From: Pararhodobacter sp.
GTDB lineage: Bacteria > Pseudomonadota > Alphaproteobacteria > Rhodobacterales > Rhodobacteraceae
DNA length: 64,000 bases
Direction of reading: 5' to 3'
Assembly: GCA_020832665.1 (NCBI GenBank)
Contig: JAFIEG010000003.1
Coordinates: 20,212 to 84,211, forward strand
Shown: piece after piece, positions 19,212 through 28,356 of the stretch
How the letters are laid out: the number at the start of each line of letters is the position of its first letter
How positions within the stretch are numbered: the stretch's first letter is position 1
The notes under the pieces: model-generated
The model's input: the letters and a program-made list of their open reading frames with translations, nothing else
Told to the model about the DNA's origin: nothing
Database searches by the model: none
Program-made: the position numbers and the translations under genes

Positions 19212-19880
19212 ATGTTCTGGACCGTGCCCAATATACTGACCACGCTTCGCCTGCTCGCCGCGCCGGGCGTGGCGGTGATGTTTCTGTATTTCCATCGCCC
19301 CTGGGCCGACTGGCTGGCGCTGGTGCTGTTTCTGGGGGCGGCGCTCACCGACTGGTTCGACGGCTATCTGGCGCGGCTGTGGAAGCAGGAAAGCCGCATC
19401 GGCGCCATGCTTGACCCCATTGCCGACAAGGCGATGGTGGTAATCGCGCTGCTGGTCATCACCGGCTATTCGGGCATGGATCCGTGGCTGATATTGCCGG
19501 CCACGGTGATCCTGTTTCGCGAGGTCTTCGTCTCGGGGCTGCGCGAATATCTGGGCAACACCTCGCGCCTGCTGGCGGTAACCAAGCTTGCCAAGTGGAA
19601 GACCACCGCGCAGATGGTGGGCATTGCTGTGCTGTTCGGCGCCATGGGGCTGGAGTACATTCGCGAGCAGGCGCTGGTGCGCAACCGCGCGCTGATGGCC
19701 GAGATGGAGGCCACAGGGCTGAGCGAAGAGATGAACCTGCTGCAAGTGGCCAATTACGGCGGCGAGATGGTCTGGACCTTCGGTCTGGTGCTGATCTGGA
19801 TCGCCGGTCTGCTGACCCTGGTCACCGGCTGGGATTATTTTCGCAAGGCCCTGCCCTATCTGAAGGATCAGGAGAAATGA
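19212..19880 (+). CDS. pgsA: CDP-diacylglycerol-glycerol-3-phosphate 3-phosphatidyltransferase
   Basis: Makes phosphatidylglycerol phosphate at the inner membrane. The 222-residue protein carries the CDP-alcohol phosphatidyltransferase motif DGYLAR...GAMLDPIADK (DGxxAR-x8-GxxxDxxxD) near residues 57-80 and several membrane helices. GGAAGGAG precedes the ATG at 19212. The stop overlaps the moaD start (ATGA), so it is translationally coupled to moaD-moaE. Confidence 0.93.
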   Translation: MFWTVPNILTTLRLLAAPGVAVMFLYFHRPWADWLALVLFLGAALTDWFDGYLARLWKQESRIGAMLDPIADKAMVVIALLVITGYSGMDPWLILPATVILFREVFVSGLREYLGNTSRLLAVTKLAKWKTTAQMVGIAVLFGAMGLEYIREQALVRNRALMAEMEATGLSEEMNLLQVANYGGEMVWTFGLVLIWIAGLLTLVTGWDYFRKALPYLKDQEK

Positions 19881-20128
19881 CGCTGAAGGTGCTTTACTTC
19901 GCCTGGCTGCGCGAGCGTATCGGTGTGCCGCGCGAGGAGGTGGATACCGCGGCCGCGACCGTGGGCGGGCTGATCGAGGAACTGCGCGCGCGTGAGGAGC
20001 GCTACGCACTGGCCTTTTCCGATCTGAAGGCGCTGCGCGTGGCGCTCGATCAGGAACTGGCCGATTTCGACGCCCCGCTTGACGGGGTGCGCGAGGTGGC
20101 CTTCTTTCCGCCCATGACCGGCGGGTAA
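19877..20128 (+). CDS. moaD: Molybdopterin synthase sulfur-carrier subunit
   Basis: The 83-residue beta-grasp small subunit of molybdopterin synthase. It ends in the required Gly-Gly (MTGG), which is adenylated and thiocarboxylated. The start overlaps the pgsA stop by four bases, with AGGAG upstream. It acts with MoaE, encoded 13 bases downstream. Confidence 0.93.
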   Translation: MTLKVLYFAWLRERIGVPREEVDTAAATVGGLIEELRAREERYALAFSDLKALRVALDQELADFDAPLDGVREVAFFPPMTGG

Positions 20129-20141
20129 GGGGGGGGGCGCG

Positions 20142-20591
20142 ATGGCGGTGCGGGTGCAGCAGGAGCCGTTTGATTACGGGGCCGAATGCGCGGCTTTCGC
20201 CAAGGCTGCTTCGCGCGCCGGTGCCGGCGCTGTGGTCACGTTTTGCGGTGTTGTGCGCGACCTTCCCGGCGGCGGGATGCAACGGATGGAGATCGAGCAT
20301 TACCCGGGCATGACCGAGCGCGCGTTGGGTGATATCGAGGCGCAGGCACGCGCGCGCTGGGCGCTGGATGCGGTGGCGATCATTCATCGCCACGGGCCTA
20401 TGGCGCCGGGCGAGATGATCATGATGGTGGCCACCGGCTCGGCGCATCGCGCCGATGCCTTTGCAGCGGCGGAATTCCTGATGGATTACCTGAAATCGCG
20501 CGCGCCCTTCTGGAAGAAGGAGATCGGCGCGCAAGGGGCCGAATGGGTGGCCGCAAAGGAAGACGACGAGCGCGCGCTCGATCGCTGGTAG
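20142..20591 (+). CDS. moaE: Molybdopterin synthase catalytic subunit
   Basis: The large subunit, which inserts two sulfurs into precursor Z (cPMP) to make molybdopterin. It has 149 residues with FCGVVRD, MEIEHYPGM, AIIHRHGPMAPGE and the catalytic lysine region LKSRAPFWKKE. It completes the pgsA-moaD-moaE unit. Confidence 0.95.
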   Translation: MAVRVQQEPFDYGAECAAFAKAASRAGAGAVVTFCGVVRDLPGGGMQRMEIEHYPGMTERALGDIEAQARARWALDAVAIIHRHGPMAPGEMIMMVATGSAHRADAFAAAEFLMDYLKSRAPFWKKEIGAQGAEWVAAKEDDERALDRW

Positions 20592-20620
20592 GGCCCGGCT
20601 GGCTGGTTCCCGCCCCCGAT

Positions 20621-21238
20621 TCAGTTGCCGCCGATGGCCACCGGCAGATCAAAGGTCACGCTCTGCCGGCTGGCCGCGTCAGTGATTTCGGTCCACAACA
20701 CATACTCGCCTGCGGGCGCCGATGTCAGGTTGTAGGTCAGTTCGAGAAACAGATCCACGCCGCGCGCGCGGCTCAGAAGGCTCACCTCGCCCATGCTGAT
20801 GACATCGGTCAGCTGCGTGCCCTGCGAATCGAGCACCGCGAATTCCACCTCGAACAGCATCTCGTTGACCCCGCCCGACCGCTCGGTGATGCGGGCGCCG
20901 GTCAGCTCGACATAGACATGCATCGGCTCGTCGGGGTCAAAGACATTGTCACGCCGCGGCTCATAGACCCCGTAGCCCGTTGCCGGCTCGGTTGTGAGCA
21001 CGGCCTCACCGATGGCAAAACCCGCGCGCGCGGCCAGATCGAGATAAAGCGTGCGTGCCTCGGCCATCGCCTGTTGTGCGTTTCCCTCGGCGATCAGCGC
21101 CTCGATATGCGCCAGCTTTTCGGCTGCGTTGCTTGTGGGCGTGTCGGCGCTGACGCCGGCGGCGGCGAAAAGAAGCAAAGCAAGGGCCAGGGCGGGACTT
21201 GCACGAAGGTTCGGGCTGGCTGCAAAGGGGGCGGGCAT
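20621..21238 (-). CDS. Secreted protein of unknown function
   Basis: A 205-residue protein with a clear signal peptide (MPAPFAASPN to about AGVSADT). The mature part has a short helical stretch (AEKLAHIEALIAEGNAQQAM) and then beta-rich sequence with RRDNVFDPDEPMHVYVEL. No known domain recognised. GGAG lies eight bases before the ATG at 21238. It is convergent with moaE. Confidence 0.65.
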   Translation of the reverse strand: MPAPFAASPNLRASPALALALLLFAAAGVSADTPTSNAAEKLAHIEALIAEGNAQQAMAEARTLYLDLAARAGFAIGEAVLTTEPATGYGVYEPRRDNVFDPDEPMHVYVELTGARITERSGGVNEMLFEVEFAVLDSQGTQLTDVISMGEVSLLSRARGVDLFLELTYNLTSAPAGEYVLWTEITDAASRQSVTFDLPVAIGGN

Positions 21239-21440
21239 GGCGGTGGCTCCGGGAAAGGGGCTGGGGCAAGGCTGGATGTGGGCAGCCGCATCATGTTGCG
21301 CCCGCACCCGGCGGCTGGCAAGTGGGCAATGGCATGCACCGCCTTGCTCGCGGCCTCGTGAGTGCGCCGCCGGGCGCCACGGCTGGTGCCAGCGCGCTGG
21401 CTCTGGCAAGCTGCCGGCGTTCATGACCGGAGAAAACCCA

Positions 21441-21854
21441 ATGCGCAATGCCCTCTTCGCCGCCCTGCTACCGGCCGCCATGCTGGCAGGCGGCACTGCG
21501 CTGCATGCCGATACACCGCTGGATGCCGAGAGCTTCGAGCGCTACACCAGCGGCTACACGCTGACCTTCACCTTCGAGGGCGTGCCCTATGGCATGGAAC
21601 AGTATCTGCCCGGGCGGCGGGTGATCTGGGCCTTCATGGGCGAGGAATGCGAGGAAGGCATCTGGTATCCGCGCGACGACATGATCTGTTTTTCCTACGA
21701 GGCAATGCCCGAGGAACAGTGCTGGCATTTCCACCGCACCGAGCGCGGGTTGCGCGCCATCTTTCAGGGCCCGGACGGCCCCTCGACCGAACTTTACGAA
21801 GCCGAACGCAGCACCGCACCGCTGCTTTGCGAAGGCCCCAATGTGGGGGTTTGA
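21441..21854 (+). CDS. Small secreted Cys-containing protein
   Basis: A 137-residue protein with a signal peptide (MRNALFAALLPAAMLAGGTA). The mature part has the pattern EEGIWYPRDDMICFSYEAMP then EEQCWHF, with four Cys that could form disulfides. Similar small exported proteins of unknown role are common in Rhodobacterales. GGAG lies nine bases before the ATG; an ATG six codons earlier is possible. Confidence 0.65.
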   Translation: MRNALFAALLPAAMLAGGTALHADTPLDAESFERYTSGYTLTFTFEGVPYGMEQYLPGRRVIWAFMGEECEEGIWYPRDDMICFSYEAMPEEQCWHFHRTERGLRAIFQGPDGPSTELYEAERSTAPLLCEGPNVGV

Positions 21855-21955
21855 GGCCAGATTCGGTTTCAGCGCGGGCCGCGACTGCCGTCTTGCTGCA
21901 AGCACGCCTTTGGCGTGACGGGCACGCGAGAAGCGCCCAGCTCAGCCGCGCCTGA

Positions 21956-22969
21956 TCAACTGATCGGCAGTTCGCCGCCCTCGATGGCGGTGGCGACCAC
22001 GGCCAGGCAATCACCGGTCTGGATGAGCCCCGGAAAATGCCGCGCCGCCAGCACCCCCGAGCGCTGGGCACGAATTTCCAGCGGCATCAGCCCGGTGCGG
22101 TCGGGCGACCAGATGCGCGCGAGCGGCGCACCGGCCATCACCGGCTCGCCCAGATCGACCAGCGGCTCGACCAGCCCCTCGACAGTGGCGAAATGGTAGC
22201 AGTCATCGCCCGGCATATCGAGCAGCACCGAGGGCTCGCGCTCGATCTCGCCTTCCAGAATGCCGGCATGGATCAGCACGTTGCGCGCCCCGCGCCGGGC
22301 GATGCGCGCGGAAGCCGCGGTGGCGGTGCCGCCGCCGCCCAGTTCGGTGGTGACAAACACCTTGCCCTGCGATTCGACCGTGGTGTCATACATGCCGATA
22401 TTGTCGATCTCGCGCAGCATCAGCGTGAAGGGCGCGTTGAACGCCTCGACCGCGGCTACGCAGGCGGCCTGCTGCGAGACCGAATCGAGGTAATGCGCAC
22501 AGGCGAAGGGCAGGAAATCCAGCGTCTTGCCGCCCGAGTGGTAATCGAGCACGATATCGGCCATCGGCACCAGTGTTTCGGTGAAGTAATCGGCGATCTT
22601 CATCGTGGCGGTGCCATCGGGGGCGCCGGGAAAGGCGCGGTTGAGATTGACCATGTCGATGGGCGAGACCCGCGTGGCGGCGCGAAATGCGGGATAGTTC
22701 ATGTAGGGCACAATGATGACCCGGCCCCTGATCTGCCTGGGTTCCAGCTCGTGCGCCAGCACCTGCAGCGCGATGGGGCCCTCGTATTCGTCGCCATGAT
22801 TGGCCCCGGTCAGCAGCGCTGTCGGCCCGTCGCCATTGCGGATCACGGTGATGGGAATCATGATCGCGCCCCAGGCGCTTTCGTTGCGCGAATGCGGCAG
22901 GCGCAGGAAACCGTGGTGCTTGCCATCCTCATCATAGGGGATGGTGGGGGCGATGGGGTTTTCGATCAT
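21956..22969 (-). CDS. doeB: N2-acetyl-L-2,4-diaminobutanoate deacetylase DoeB (EutE)
   Basis: Removes acetyl from N-alpha-acetyl-diaminobutyrate, the product of ectoine hydrolase, giving diaminobutyrate. It is a 337-residue member of the AstE/AspA M14-like zinc family. The zinc ligands are visible as GANHGDEYEG (His58, Glu61) and LDYHSGG (His144). The C-terminal half has the biotinyl-like hammerhead seen in the family. GAGG lies about seven bases before the ATG at 22969. It is divergent from doeX across 327 bases. Confidence 0.88.
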   Translation of the reverse strand: MIENPIAPTIPYDEDGKHHGFLRLPHSRNESAWGAIMIPITVIRNGDGPTALLTGANHGDEYEGPIALQVLAHELEPRQIRGRVIIVPYMNYPAFRAATRVSPIDMVNLNRAFPGAPDGTATMKIADYFTETLVPMADIVLDYHSGGKTLDFLPFACAHYLDSVSQQAACVAAVEAFNAPFTLMLREIDNIGMYDTTVESQGKVFVTTELGGGGTATAASARIARRGARNVLIHAGILEGEIEREPSVLLDMPGDDCYHFATVEGLVEPLVDLGEPVMAGAPLARIWSPDRTGLMPLEIRAQRSGVLAARHFPGLIQTGDCLAVVATAIEGGELPIS

Positions 22970-23296
22970 GGGCAGCCTCGCCTGGTAAGAACCCCTCGAC
23001 AGCAGCCATGCTCGCGGCTTGTCATCTCCGCTACGCGCGCGCCGGGGCTTCGGGTGCTTTTTCGTGCTTCGCTCGCTCTGGGCCAATGGGTGTTTGCCGG
23101 CACGCGCGACGGGGAATGCGTGGAATTCCCTCGTCGCCCACATGCAGGCCAAGGCTCGCATAGCGCCCCGATGCCGTTCGGGCAAGCCTTGTGAAAGCCG
23201 CCCTGCCGGCACCGCCCTGCGACGGGGCGGGATGGTTGCAGGGCATAGGCGAGAGCAGCGCATTGACAAGCCGCGCGCCGGGCGAAAGATGGCGCC
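22970..23296. promoter_or_regulatory. Divergent control region between doeB and doeX
   Basis: A 327-base gap without a gene. It contains an imperfect inverted repeat at 23107-23136 (CGACGGGGAAT and ATTCCCTCGTCG around 7 bases), a candidate operator. At 23263-23268 there is TTGACA followed after 16 bases by AAAGAT, so close to the doeX ATG that the transcript would be nearly leaderless. Both readings are inferred from sequence only. Confidence 0.4.
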
Positions 23297-23785
23297 ATGA
23301 CCCAACTTGCTCTCGATGACCGCGACCTGGCGATCCTTTCGATCCTCACCCGCGAGGGCCGCATCGCCAAGGCCGAGCTGGCGCGGCGGGTGAACCTGTC
23401 ACCCACGCCGTGCTGGCAGCGCCTTGACCGGATGCAGCGCGCCGGGCTGATCAGTGGCTTTCGCGCCGAGGTGGCGCTGGCCAGGCTGGCCCAGCATGTC
23501 GTGGTATTTGTCACTGTCGAGCTGGAAAGCCACCGCGCCGAGAGCTTCCAGACTTTCGAGCGCGCGGTGGCCGCGCTCGAAGAGATTACTGGCTGCTGGG
23601 CGCTGGGCGGGGGCTATGACTATCTTCTGCAGGTCATTACCAGCGATGTGGCGGCCTATCAGGCGCTGATGGATGCACTTCTGGAACGCCGCGCCGGGGT
23701 GAAGCGCTATTTCAGCTATATCGTGACCAAGCCGGTGAAGTCGGCGCCGCCGCCGCTGGCGCTGCTGGTGGACGGATCATCCTGA
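23297..23785 (+). CDS. doeX: Lrp/AsnC-family regulator DoeX
   Basis: A 162-residue transcription factor with an N-terminal winged helix (LDDRDLAILSILTREGRIAK, then LARRVNLSPTPCWQRLDRM) and a C-terminal RAM ligand-binding domain (CWALGGGYDYLLQV). Its position between doeB and doeC matches the AsnC-type regulator of ectoine catabolism in Halomonas and Ruegeria, which senses a pathway intermediate. It is probably cotranscribed with doeC and doeD. Confidence 0.88.
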   Translation: MTQLALDDRDLAILSILTREGRIAKAELARRVNLSPTPCWQRLDRMQRAGLISGFRAEVALARLAQHVVVFVTVELESHRAESFQTFERAVAALEEITGCWALGGGYDYLLQVITSDVAAYQALMDALLERRAGVKRYFSYIVTKPVKSAPPPLALLVDGSS

Positions 23786-23903
23786 ATCGCGGCTCTTTTT
23801 GAACGGATCGCCTTCCCCGCGCGCGCCGGAAGCGGCAAATCGTCTGGCGTGGTGGCGCTATGCTGCGCGAGCAAATCCAGGCATGGCGCAAGGAGATCCG
23901 TTC

Positions 23904-25400
23904 ATGCATGCGGCAACCAAACGCAAACACGAAGCCCGCAGCCCCGAAAACGGGCTCGGTGCCCGTCTCGCCGACAAGGCCCTGCTGCGCCGGGCCGGCT
24001 ATATCGGCGGCTGGCGCGAGGGTGCGGCGCAACTCGATGTCACCGACCCGGCCACCGGCGCGCTGGTGGCGCAGGTGGCCCGGCTGGGCGCGGCCGAGGC
24101 GCGCGCGGCCGTTGATACCGCCCAGGCCGCCTTTCCCGACTGGGCCGTCGCCCTGCCCCAGCACCGCGCCGCCGCCCTGCGCCGCTGGTTCGAGCTGATG
24201 CGCGCGCATCGCGAGGATCTGGCGCTAATCATGGTGGCCGAGCAAGGCAAGCCGCTATCGGAAGCGCGCGGCGAGATCGACTATGCCGCCTCGTTTCTCG
24301 AATTCTACGCCGAAGAGGCGCGCCGGCCCAATATCGAAAGCGTCACCTCGCATCTGCCCGATGCCGAGGTCGAAATCTGGCGCGAGCCGGTGGGCGTGGC
24401 GGCGCTGGTCACGCCGTGGAACTTCCCTTCCGCGATGATCACCCGCAAGGCCGCGGCGGCGCTGGCGGCGGGCTGTACCTGCGTCGTGCATCCGGCGGCG
24501 CAGACCCCGCTTTCGGCGCTGGCGCTGGCCGAGCTGGCCCATCGCGCCGGCCTGCCCGAGGGGGTGTTCAACGTTGTGCCCGGCGAGGCGCCCGAGATCG
24601 TCGGCGCCTGGATGGAGGACACACGCGTGCGCGCGCTTTCCTTCACCGGCTCTACCGAGATCGGCCGGTTGCTCTACCGTCAAGGCGCCGACACGGTCAA
24701 GCGGCTGGTGCTGGAACTGGGCGGGCATGCGCCCTTCATCGTCTTCGATGACGCCGATCTCGATCAGGCGGTGGACGAGGCGGTGAAGGCCAAATTCGCC
24801 ACCTCGGGGCAGGATTGCCTGGCCGCCAACCGCTTCTACATCCAGCGCGGCCATTACGATGCCTTCTGCGAGAAATTCGCCGCACGCGTGGCCGCGCTGC
24901 GGCTGGGGCCCGGCATGGAAGACCCCGATATCGGCCCGCTGATGAACGAAGCCGCGCTGGCCAAGCAGGAGGCGCATGTCGCCGATGCCATGGCGTTGGG
25001 CGCGCGCTGCCTGACCGGCGGTGGCCGCGCAGCGCTGGGGCCGCTCTTCTACAAGCCCACGCTGCTTGTCGATGTGCCCGACACCGCCGCGATCATGCGC
25101 GAGGAAACCTTCGGCCCGGTCGCCGCCGTTACCCCGTTCGAGCACGAGGAAGAGGTCATTGCCCGCGCCAACGCCACCGAATACGGGCTGGTGGCCTATC
25201 TGCACACGCTCGACCCTCGGCGCATATACCGCGCGACAAGGGCGCTGCAATTCGGCATGGTGGCCGTCAACCGCACCAAGGTGACCGGCGCGCCGATTCC
25301 CTTTGGCGGGATGAAGCAATCCGGCATCGGGCGCGAAGGCGCGCGCTGGGGGCTGGAGGCCTTTACCGAGATCAAATATGTCTGCCGCGACTGGCACTGA
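23904..25400 (+). CDS. doeC: Aldehyde dehydrogenase DoeC (Ssd)
   Basis: NAD(P)-dependent aldehyde dehydrogenase; in ectoine breakdown it is thought to oxidise aspartate semialdehyde to aspartate. It has 498 residues. The general base Glu271 (LELGGHAPF) and nucleophile Cys305 (SGQDCLAANR) are present, as are LVTPWNFPSAM and the C-terminal PFGGMKQSGIGREGARWG. Odd point: the usual KPA motif lysine is His196 (VVHPAAQTP). AAGGAG lies eight bases before the ATG at 23904. By sequence alone it could also be a succinate-semialdehyde dehydrogenase. Confidence 0.85.
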   Translation: MHAATKRKHEARSPENGLGARLADKALLRRAGYIGGWREGAAQLDVTDPATGALVAQVARLGAAEARAAVDTAQAAFPDWAVALPQHRAAALRRWFELMRAHREDLALIMVAEQGKPLSEARGEIDYAASFLEFYAEEARRPNIESVTSHLPDAEVEIWREPVGVAALVTPWNFPSAMITRKAAAALAAGCTCVVHPAAQTPLSALALAELAHRAGLPEGVFNVVPGEAPEIVGAWMEDTRVRALSFTGSTEIGRLLYRQGADTVKRLVLELGGHAPFIVFDDADLDQAVDEAVKAKFATSGQDCLAANRFYIQRGHYDAFCEKFAARVAALRLGPGMEDPDIGPLMNEAALAKQEAHVADAMALGARCLTGGGRAALGPLFYKPTLLVDVPDTAAIMREETFGPVAAVTPFEHEEEVIARANATEYGLVAYLHTLDPRRIYRATRALQFGMVAVNRTKVTGAPIPFGGMKQSGIGREGARWGLEAFTEIKYVCRDWH

Positions 25401-25430
25401 GCCGCGCGCGAAGGAAAGGAAGAACAAGAC

Positions 25431-26804
25431 ATGCTGACCAATGACCAGCTTGCGCAATGGGACCGCGAGAATTTCATGCATCCCTCGACCCATCTGGCGC
25501 AGTTCTCGCGCGGCGAGGCGCCGCAGCGTATCGTCACCAGTGGCGAGGGCTGCCACATCACCGACCGCGACGGCAACCGGCTGCTCGACGGCTTTGCCGG
25601 GCTTTACTGCGTCAATGTCGGCTATGGCCGGCAGGAGATCGCCGAGGCCATCGCAGCGCAAGCGCGCGAGCTTGCCTATTTCCACGCCTATGCCGGGCAT
25701 GGCACCGAGGCCTCGATCACGCTGTCGAAAATGATCCTCGACCGCGCGCCCGAGGGCATGTCTCGGGTCTATTTTGGGCTTGGCGGCTCGGACGCCAATG
25801 ACACCAATGTCAAGCTGATCTGGTATTACAACAACATCCTCGGCCGGCCGGAAAAGAAGAAGATCATCTCGCGCTGGCGCGCCTATCACGGCTCGGGGCT
25901 GATCTCGGGCTCGCTTACCGGGCTGCCGCTCTTTCATGCGAAATTCGACCTGCCGCTGGCGCAGGTGGTTCATACCGAGGCGCCTTATTTCTACCAGCGC
26001 CCCGATCGGGCCATGTCTGAGGCGGAATTCACCGCCCATCTGATCAGCGAGCTTGAAGCGCTGATCGAGCGCGAGGGCGCCGACACCATCGCCGCCTTCA
26101 TCGGCGAGCCGGTGCTGGGCACCGGCGGCATCGTGCCGCCGCCCGCTGGCTACTGGGAAGGCGTTCAGAAAGTACTGAAAAAGCACGACATCCTGCTGAT
26201 TGCCGATGAGGTGGTCACCGGTTTCGGCCGGCTGGGCAGCATGTTCGGCTCCACGCATTACGCAATCGAGCCCGACATCATCACCATCGCCAAGGGGCTG
26301 ACCTCGGCCTATGCGCCGCTCTCGGGTTCGATCATCGGTGAGCGGGTGTGGGAGGTGCTGGAGCGCGGCACCGACGAGAACGGCGTCTTCGGCCATGGCT
26401 GGACCTATTCGGCCCACCCCATCGGCGCCGCCGCCGGCGTGGCGAATCTGGAGCTGATCGACAGTCTGGGCCTGGTGGAGAATGCCGGGCGCACCGGCGC
26501 CTATCTGAACAAGGTAATGGCCGAAGCCGTGGGCGCGCACCGCCGTGTCGGCGAGGTGCGCGGCGAAGGGATGCTTTGCGCGGTTGAACTGGTCGGCGAC
26601 CGTGAAACCCGCGCAGGTTTCGATGCCGCACCGGGGGCAACCAGCGCGCAGGTCGTGGCGGCGATGGCCCGCCGCGGGGTGATCGCAAGGGCCATGCCTG
26701 GCGGCGATATTCTGGGCTTTGCCCCGCCCCTGTGCCTGAACGAGGCCGAAGCCGACACCATCGCCGGGGTCACGGCACAAGCGCTGGCCGAGGTGTTGGG
26801 CTGA
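25431..26804 (+). CDS. doeD: Class-III aminotransferase DoeD (diaminobutyrate transaminase)
   Basis: A 457-residue PLP enzyme, class III fold. It probably converts diaminobutyrate to aspartate semialdehyde with an oxo-acid acceptor. Visible are [11 protein letters not shown], the cofactor aspartate in [13 protein letters not shown], and the PLP lysine Lys288 in [16 protein letters not shown]. It follows doeC after 30 bases with AAGGAAAGGAAG upstream. A related omega-transaminase role cannot be excluded from sequence alone; the context supports DoeD. Confidence 0.85.
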   Translation: MLTNDQLAQWDRENFMHPSTHLAQFSRGEAPQRIVTSGEGCHITDRDGNRLLDGFAGLYCVNVGYGRQEIAEAIAAQARELAYFHAYAGHGTEASITLSKMILDRAPEGMSRVYFGLGGSDANDTNVKLIWYYNNILGRPEKKKIISRWRAYHGSGLISGSLTGLPLFHAKFDLPLAQVVHTEAPYFYQRPDRAMSEAEFTAHLISELEALIEREGADTIAAFIGEPVLGTGGIVPPPAGYWEGVQKVLKKHDILLIADEVVTGFGRLGSMFGSTHYAIEPDIITIAKGLTSAYAPLSGSIIGERVWEVLERGTDENGVFGHGWTYSAHPIGAAAGVANLELIDSLGLVENAGRTGAYLNKVMAEAVGAHRRVGEVRGEGMLCAVELVGDRETRAGFDAAPGATSAQVVAAMARRGVIARAMPGGDILGFAPPLCLNEAEADTIAGVTAQALAEVLG

Positions 26805-26818
26805 GCCGGTGGCGACAA

Positions 26819-26884
26819 GGGGGGCGCTGCCCCCCATCGCCTTCGGCGATTCCCCCCGGCGTGCTTTCAGCAAGATGAAGGAGG
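26819..26884 (+). repeat. Dispersed GGGGGCGCTGCCCC hairpin repeat, copy 2
   Basis: The most complete copy. Hairpin 1 is GGGGGGC/GCCCCCC with GCT loop (26819-26835), hairpin 2 is ATCGCC/GGCGAT with TTC loop (26836-26850), then TCCCCCCGGCGTGCTTTCAG and CAAGATGAAGGAGG. It lies 15 bases after doeD and could end that transcript. Confidence 0.65.
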
Positions 26885-26988
26885 CAATTTCGTGCCAAGC
26901 GGCCCTCGCTGGCCCTGTTTGCGGTTTCAGCGTCTGACCCGGTTTGCTAATCAGGCGTGAGGGTCACGAGCGGGGCGGAAAGCAGGGC

Positions 26989-28299
26989 ATGGCACAGGCA
27001 GTCGCGGGCGAGAGCGTCCAGTACATCGTCGAGGGCGGGCAGCGTTTGTCGGGCAGCATCGCGCCGAGCGGCAACAAGAATGCCGCCCTGCCCATTGTCG
27101 CGGCGGCGCTGCTGACCGATCAGCCGGTCTTGTTGCACAATGTGCCGCGTATCCGCGATGTCGAGGCGCTGGTTGAATTGATCGGCACGGTGGGCGCCGA
27201 GACCCGCTGGGTGGAGCGCAACACGCTGCGGATCCACGCCGCCGAGTTGCGCCCCGCCGAGCTGGACCCGGATCTGTGCGCGCGCATCCGTGCCTCGATC
27301 CTGCTGGCCGGCCCGATGCTGGCGCGCTGCGGCGAGGTGGTGTTGCCGCCGCCGGGTGGCGACGTCATTGGCCGGCGACGCGTGGACACGCATTTTCTGG
27401 CGCTCAGGCAACTGGGCGCCGAGATCATCGCCGATGATGCCTACCGGTTTCACGCCAATGGCTTGCGCGGCGCCGATGTGTTTCTTGACGAGCCCTCGGT
27501 CACCGCCACCGAGAACGCGCTATGCGCCGCAGTCTGCGCCGAGGGGGTGACGGTGCTGCGCAACTGCGCTTCGGAGCCGCATGTGCAGGATCTGGCGCAT
27601 TTCCTGAGCGCCCTGGGCGCGCACATCGAGGGCATTGGCACCAACTGCATGACCATCCATGGCGGGCGCTCGCTTTCGGGCTGCACGCATCGGATAGGCC
27701 CCGATCATATCGAGGTGGGCTCGCTCATCGGGCTGGCCGCCGTCACCGGCTCGGATCTGACGATCACGGGCGCCGGGATCGAGCATCTGCGCTCGACGCT
27801 GATGAATTTCGAGCGCCTCGGCATTCGCTGCGAGATCAAGGGCGATGATCTGCGCATCCCGCCGGGGCAGGAAATGACGGTGCAGGCCGATTTCGGCGGC
27901 CATATCCCGGTGATTTCCGATCAACCCTGGCCGGCCTTTCCCGCCGACACGATGTCGATCGCCATCGTCACCGCGACACAATGCGACGGCGTGGTGCTGA
28001 TGTTCGAAAAGATGTTCGAAAGCCGGATGTTCTTTGTCGACAAGCTCATCGCCATGGGCGCGCGGATCGTTCTGTGCGACCCGCATCGGGCGCTGGTCGC
28101 CGGCCCGTCGCGGTTGCGCGGGGCGCGGCTGGAAAGCCCGGACATCCGCGCCGGGATGGCGATGCTGATCGCGGCCCTGTGCGCCGAAGGCAAAAGCGTG
28201 ATCAACAACGCCCAGCAGATCGAACGCGGTTACGAGCGCATCGACGAGCGACTGAACGCGCTGGGCGCGCGCATAACCCGGGTACCCGCACGCGGATAG
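26989..28299 (+). CDS. murA: MurA-type UDP-N-acetylglucosamine 1-carboxyvinyltransferase
   Basis: Enolpyruvyl-transferase of peptidoglycan synthesis (UDP-GlcNAc plus PEP). It has 436 residues with SGNKNAALPI (Lys30), RASILLAGPMLAR, PAFPADTMS (catalytic Asp) and the C-terminal RGYERIDERL. The loop that holds the PEP-binding Cys in E. coli (PGGCTIGARP) reads PGGDVIGRRR here, so Cys115 is replaced by Asp125, the change known to give fosfomycin insensitivity. It could be the main MurA or a paralogue; the window does not show a second one. The chosen start is the ATG at 26989. Confidence 0.85.
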   Translation: MAQAVAGESVQYIVEGGQRLSGSIAPSGNKNAALPIVAAALLTDQPVLLHNVPRIRDVEALVELIGTVGAETRWVERNTLRIHAAELRPAELDPDLCARIRASILLAGPMLARCGEVVLPPPGGDVIGRRRVDTHFLALRQLGAEIIADDAYRFHANGLRGADVFLDEPSVTATENALCAAVCAEGVTVLRNCASEPHVQDLAHFLSALGAHIEGIGTNCMTIHGGRSLSGCTHRIGPDHIEVGSLIGLAAVTGSDLTITGAGIEHLRSTLMNFERLGIRCEIKGDDLRIPPGQEMTVQADFGGHIPVISDQPWPAFPADTMSIAIVTATQCDGVVLMFEKMFESRMFFVDKLIAMGARIVLCDPHRALVAGPSRLRGARLESPDIRAGMAMLIAALCAEGKSVINNAQQIERGYERIDERLNALGARITRVPARG

Positions 28300-28309
28300 G
28301 TGACCGGCG

Positions 28310-28324
28310 CCCGCGCATCGCGGG
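28310..28324. terminator. Short hairpin between convergent murA and AEC transporter
   Basis: CCCGCG/CGCGGG with a CAT loop, 10 bases after the murA stop. There is no U-tract, so function as a terminator is uncertain. Confidence 0.3.
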
Positions 28325-28356
28325 TGGGTGAGTGGGGCGGCGCGCGGCAGCCGGGC

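Noticed and set aside
24255..26873. Long open frame (872 codons) on the minus strand across doeC/doeD
   Set aside because: Antisense shadow of two well-supported genes. High GC at third positions keeps the opposite frame free of stops; the translation is His/Gly/Arg-rich and matches no family.
26989..28299. EPSP synthase (AroA) instead of MurA
   Set aside because: The SGNKNAALP start, position of the PGG loop and the RGYERIDERL end follow MurA, not AroA.
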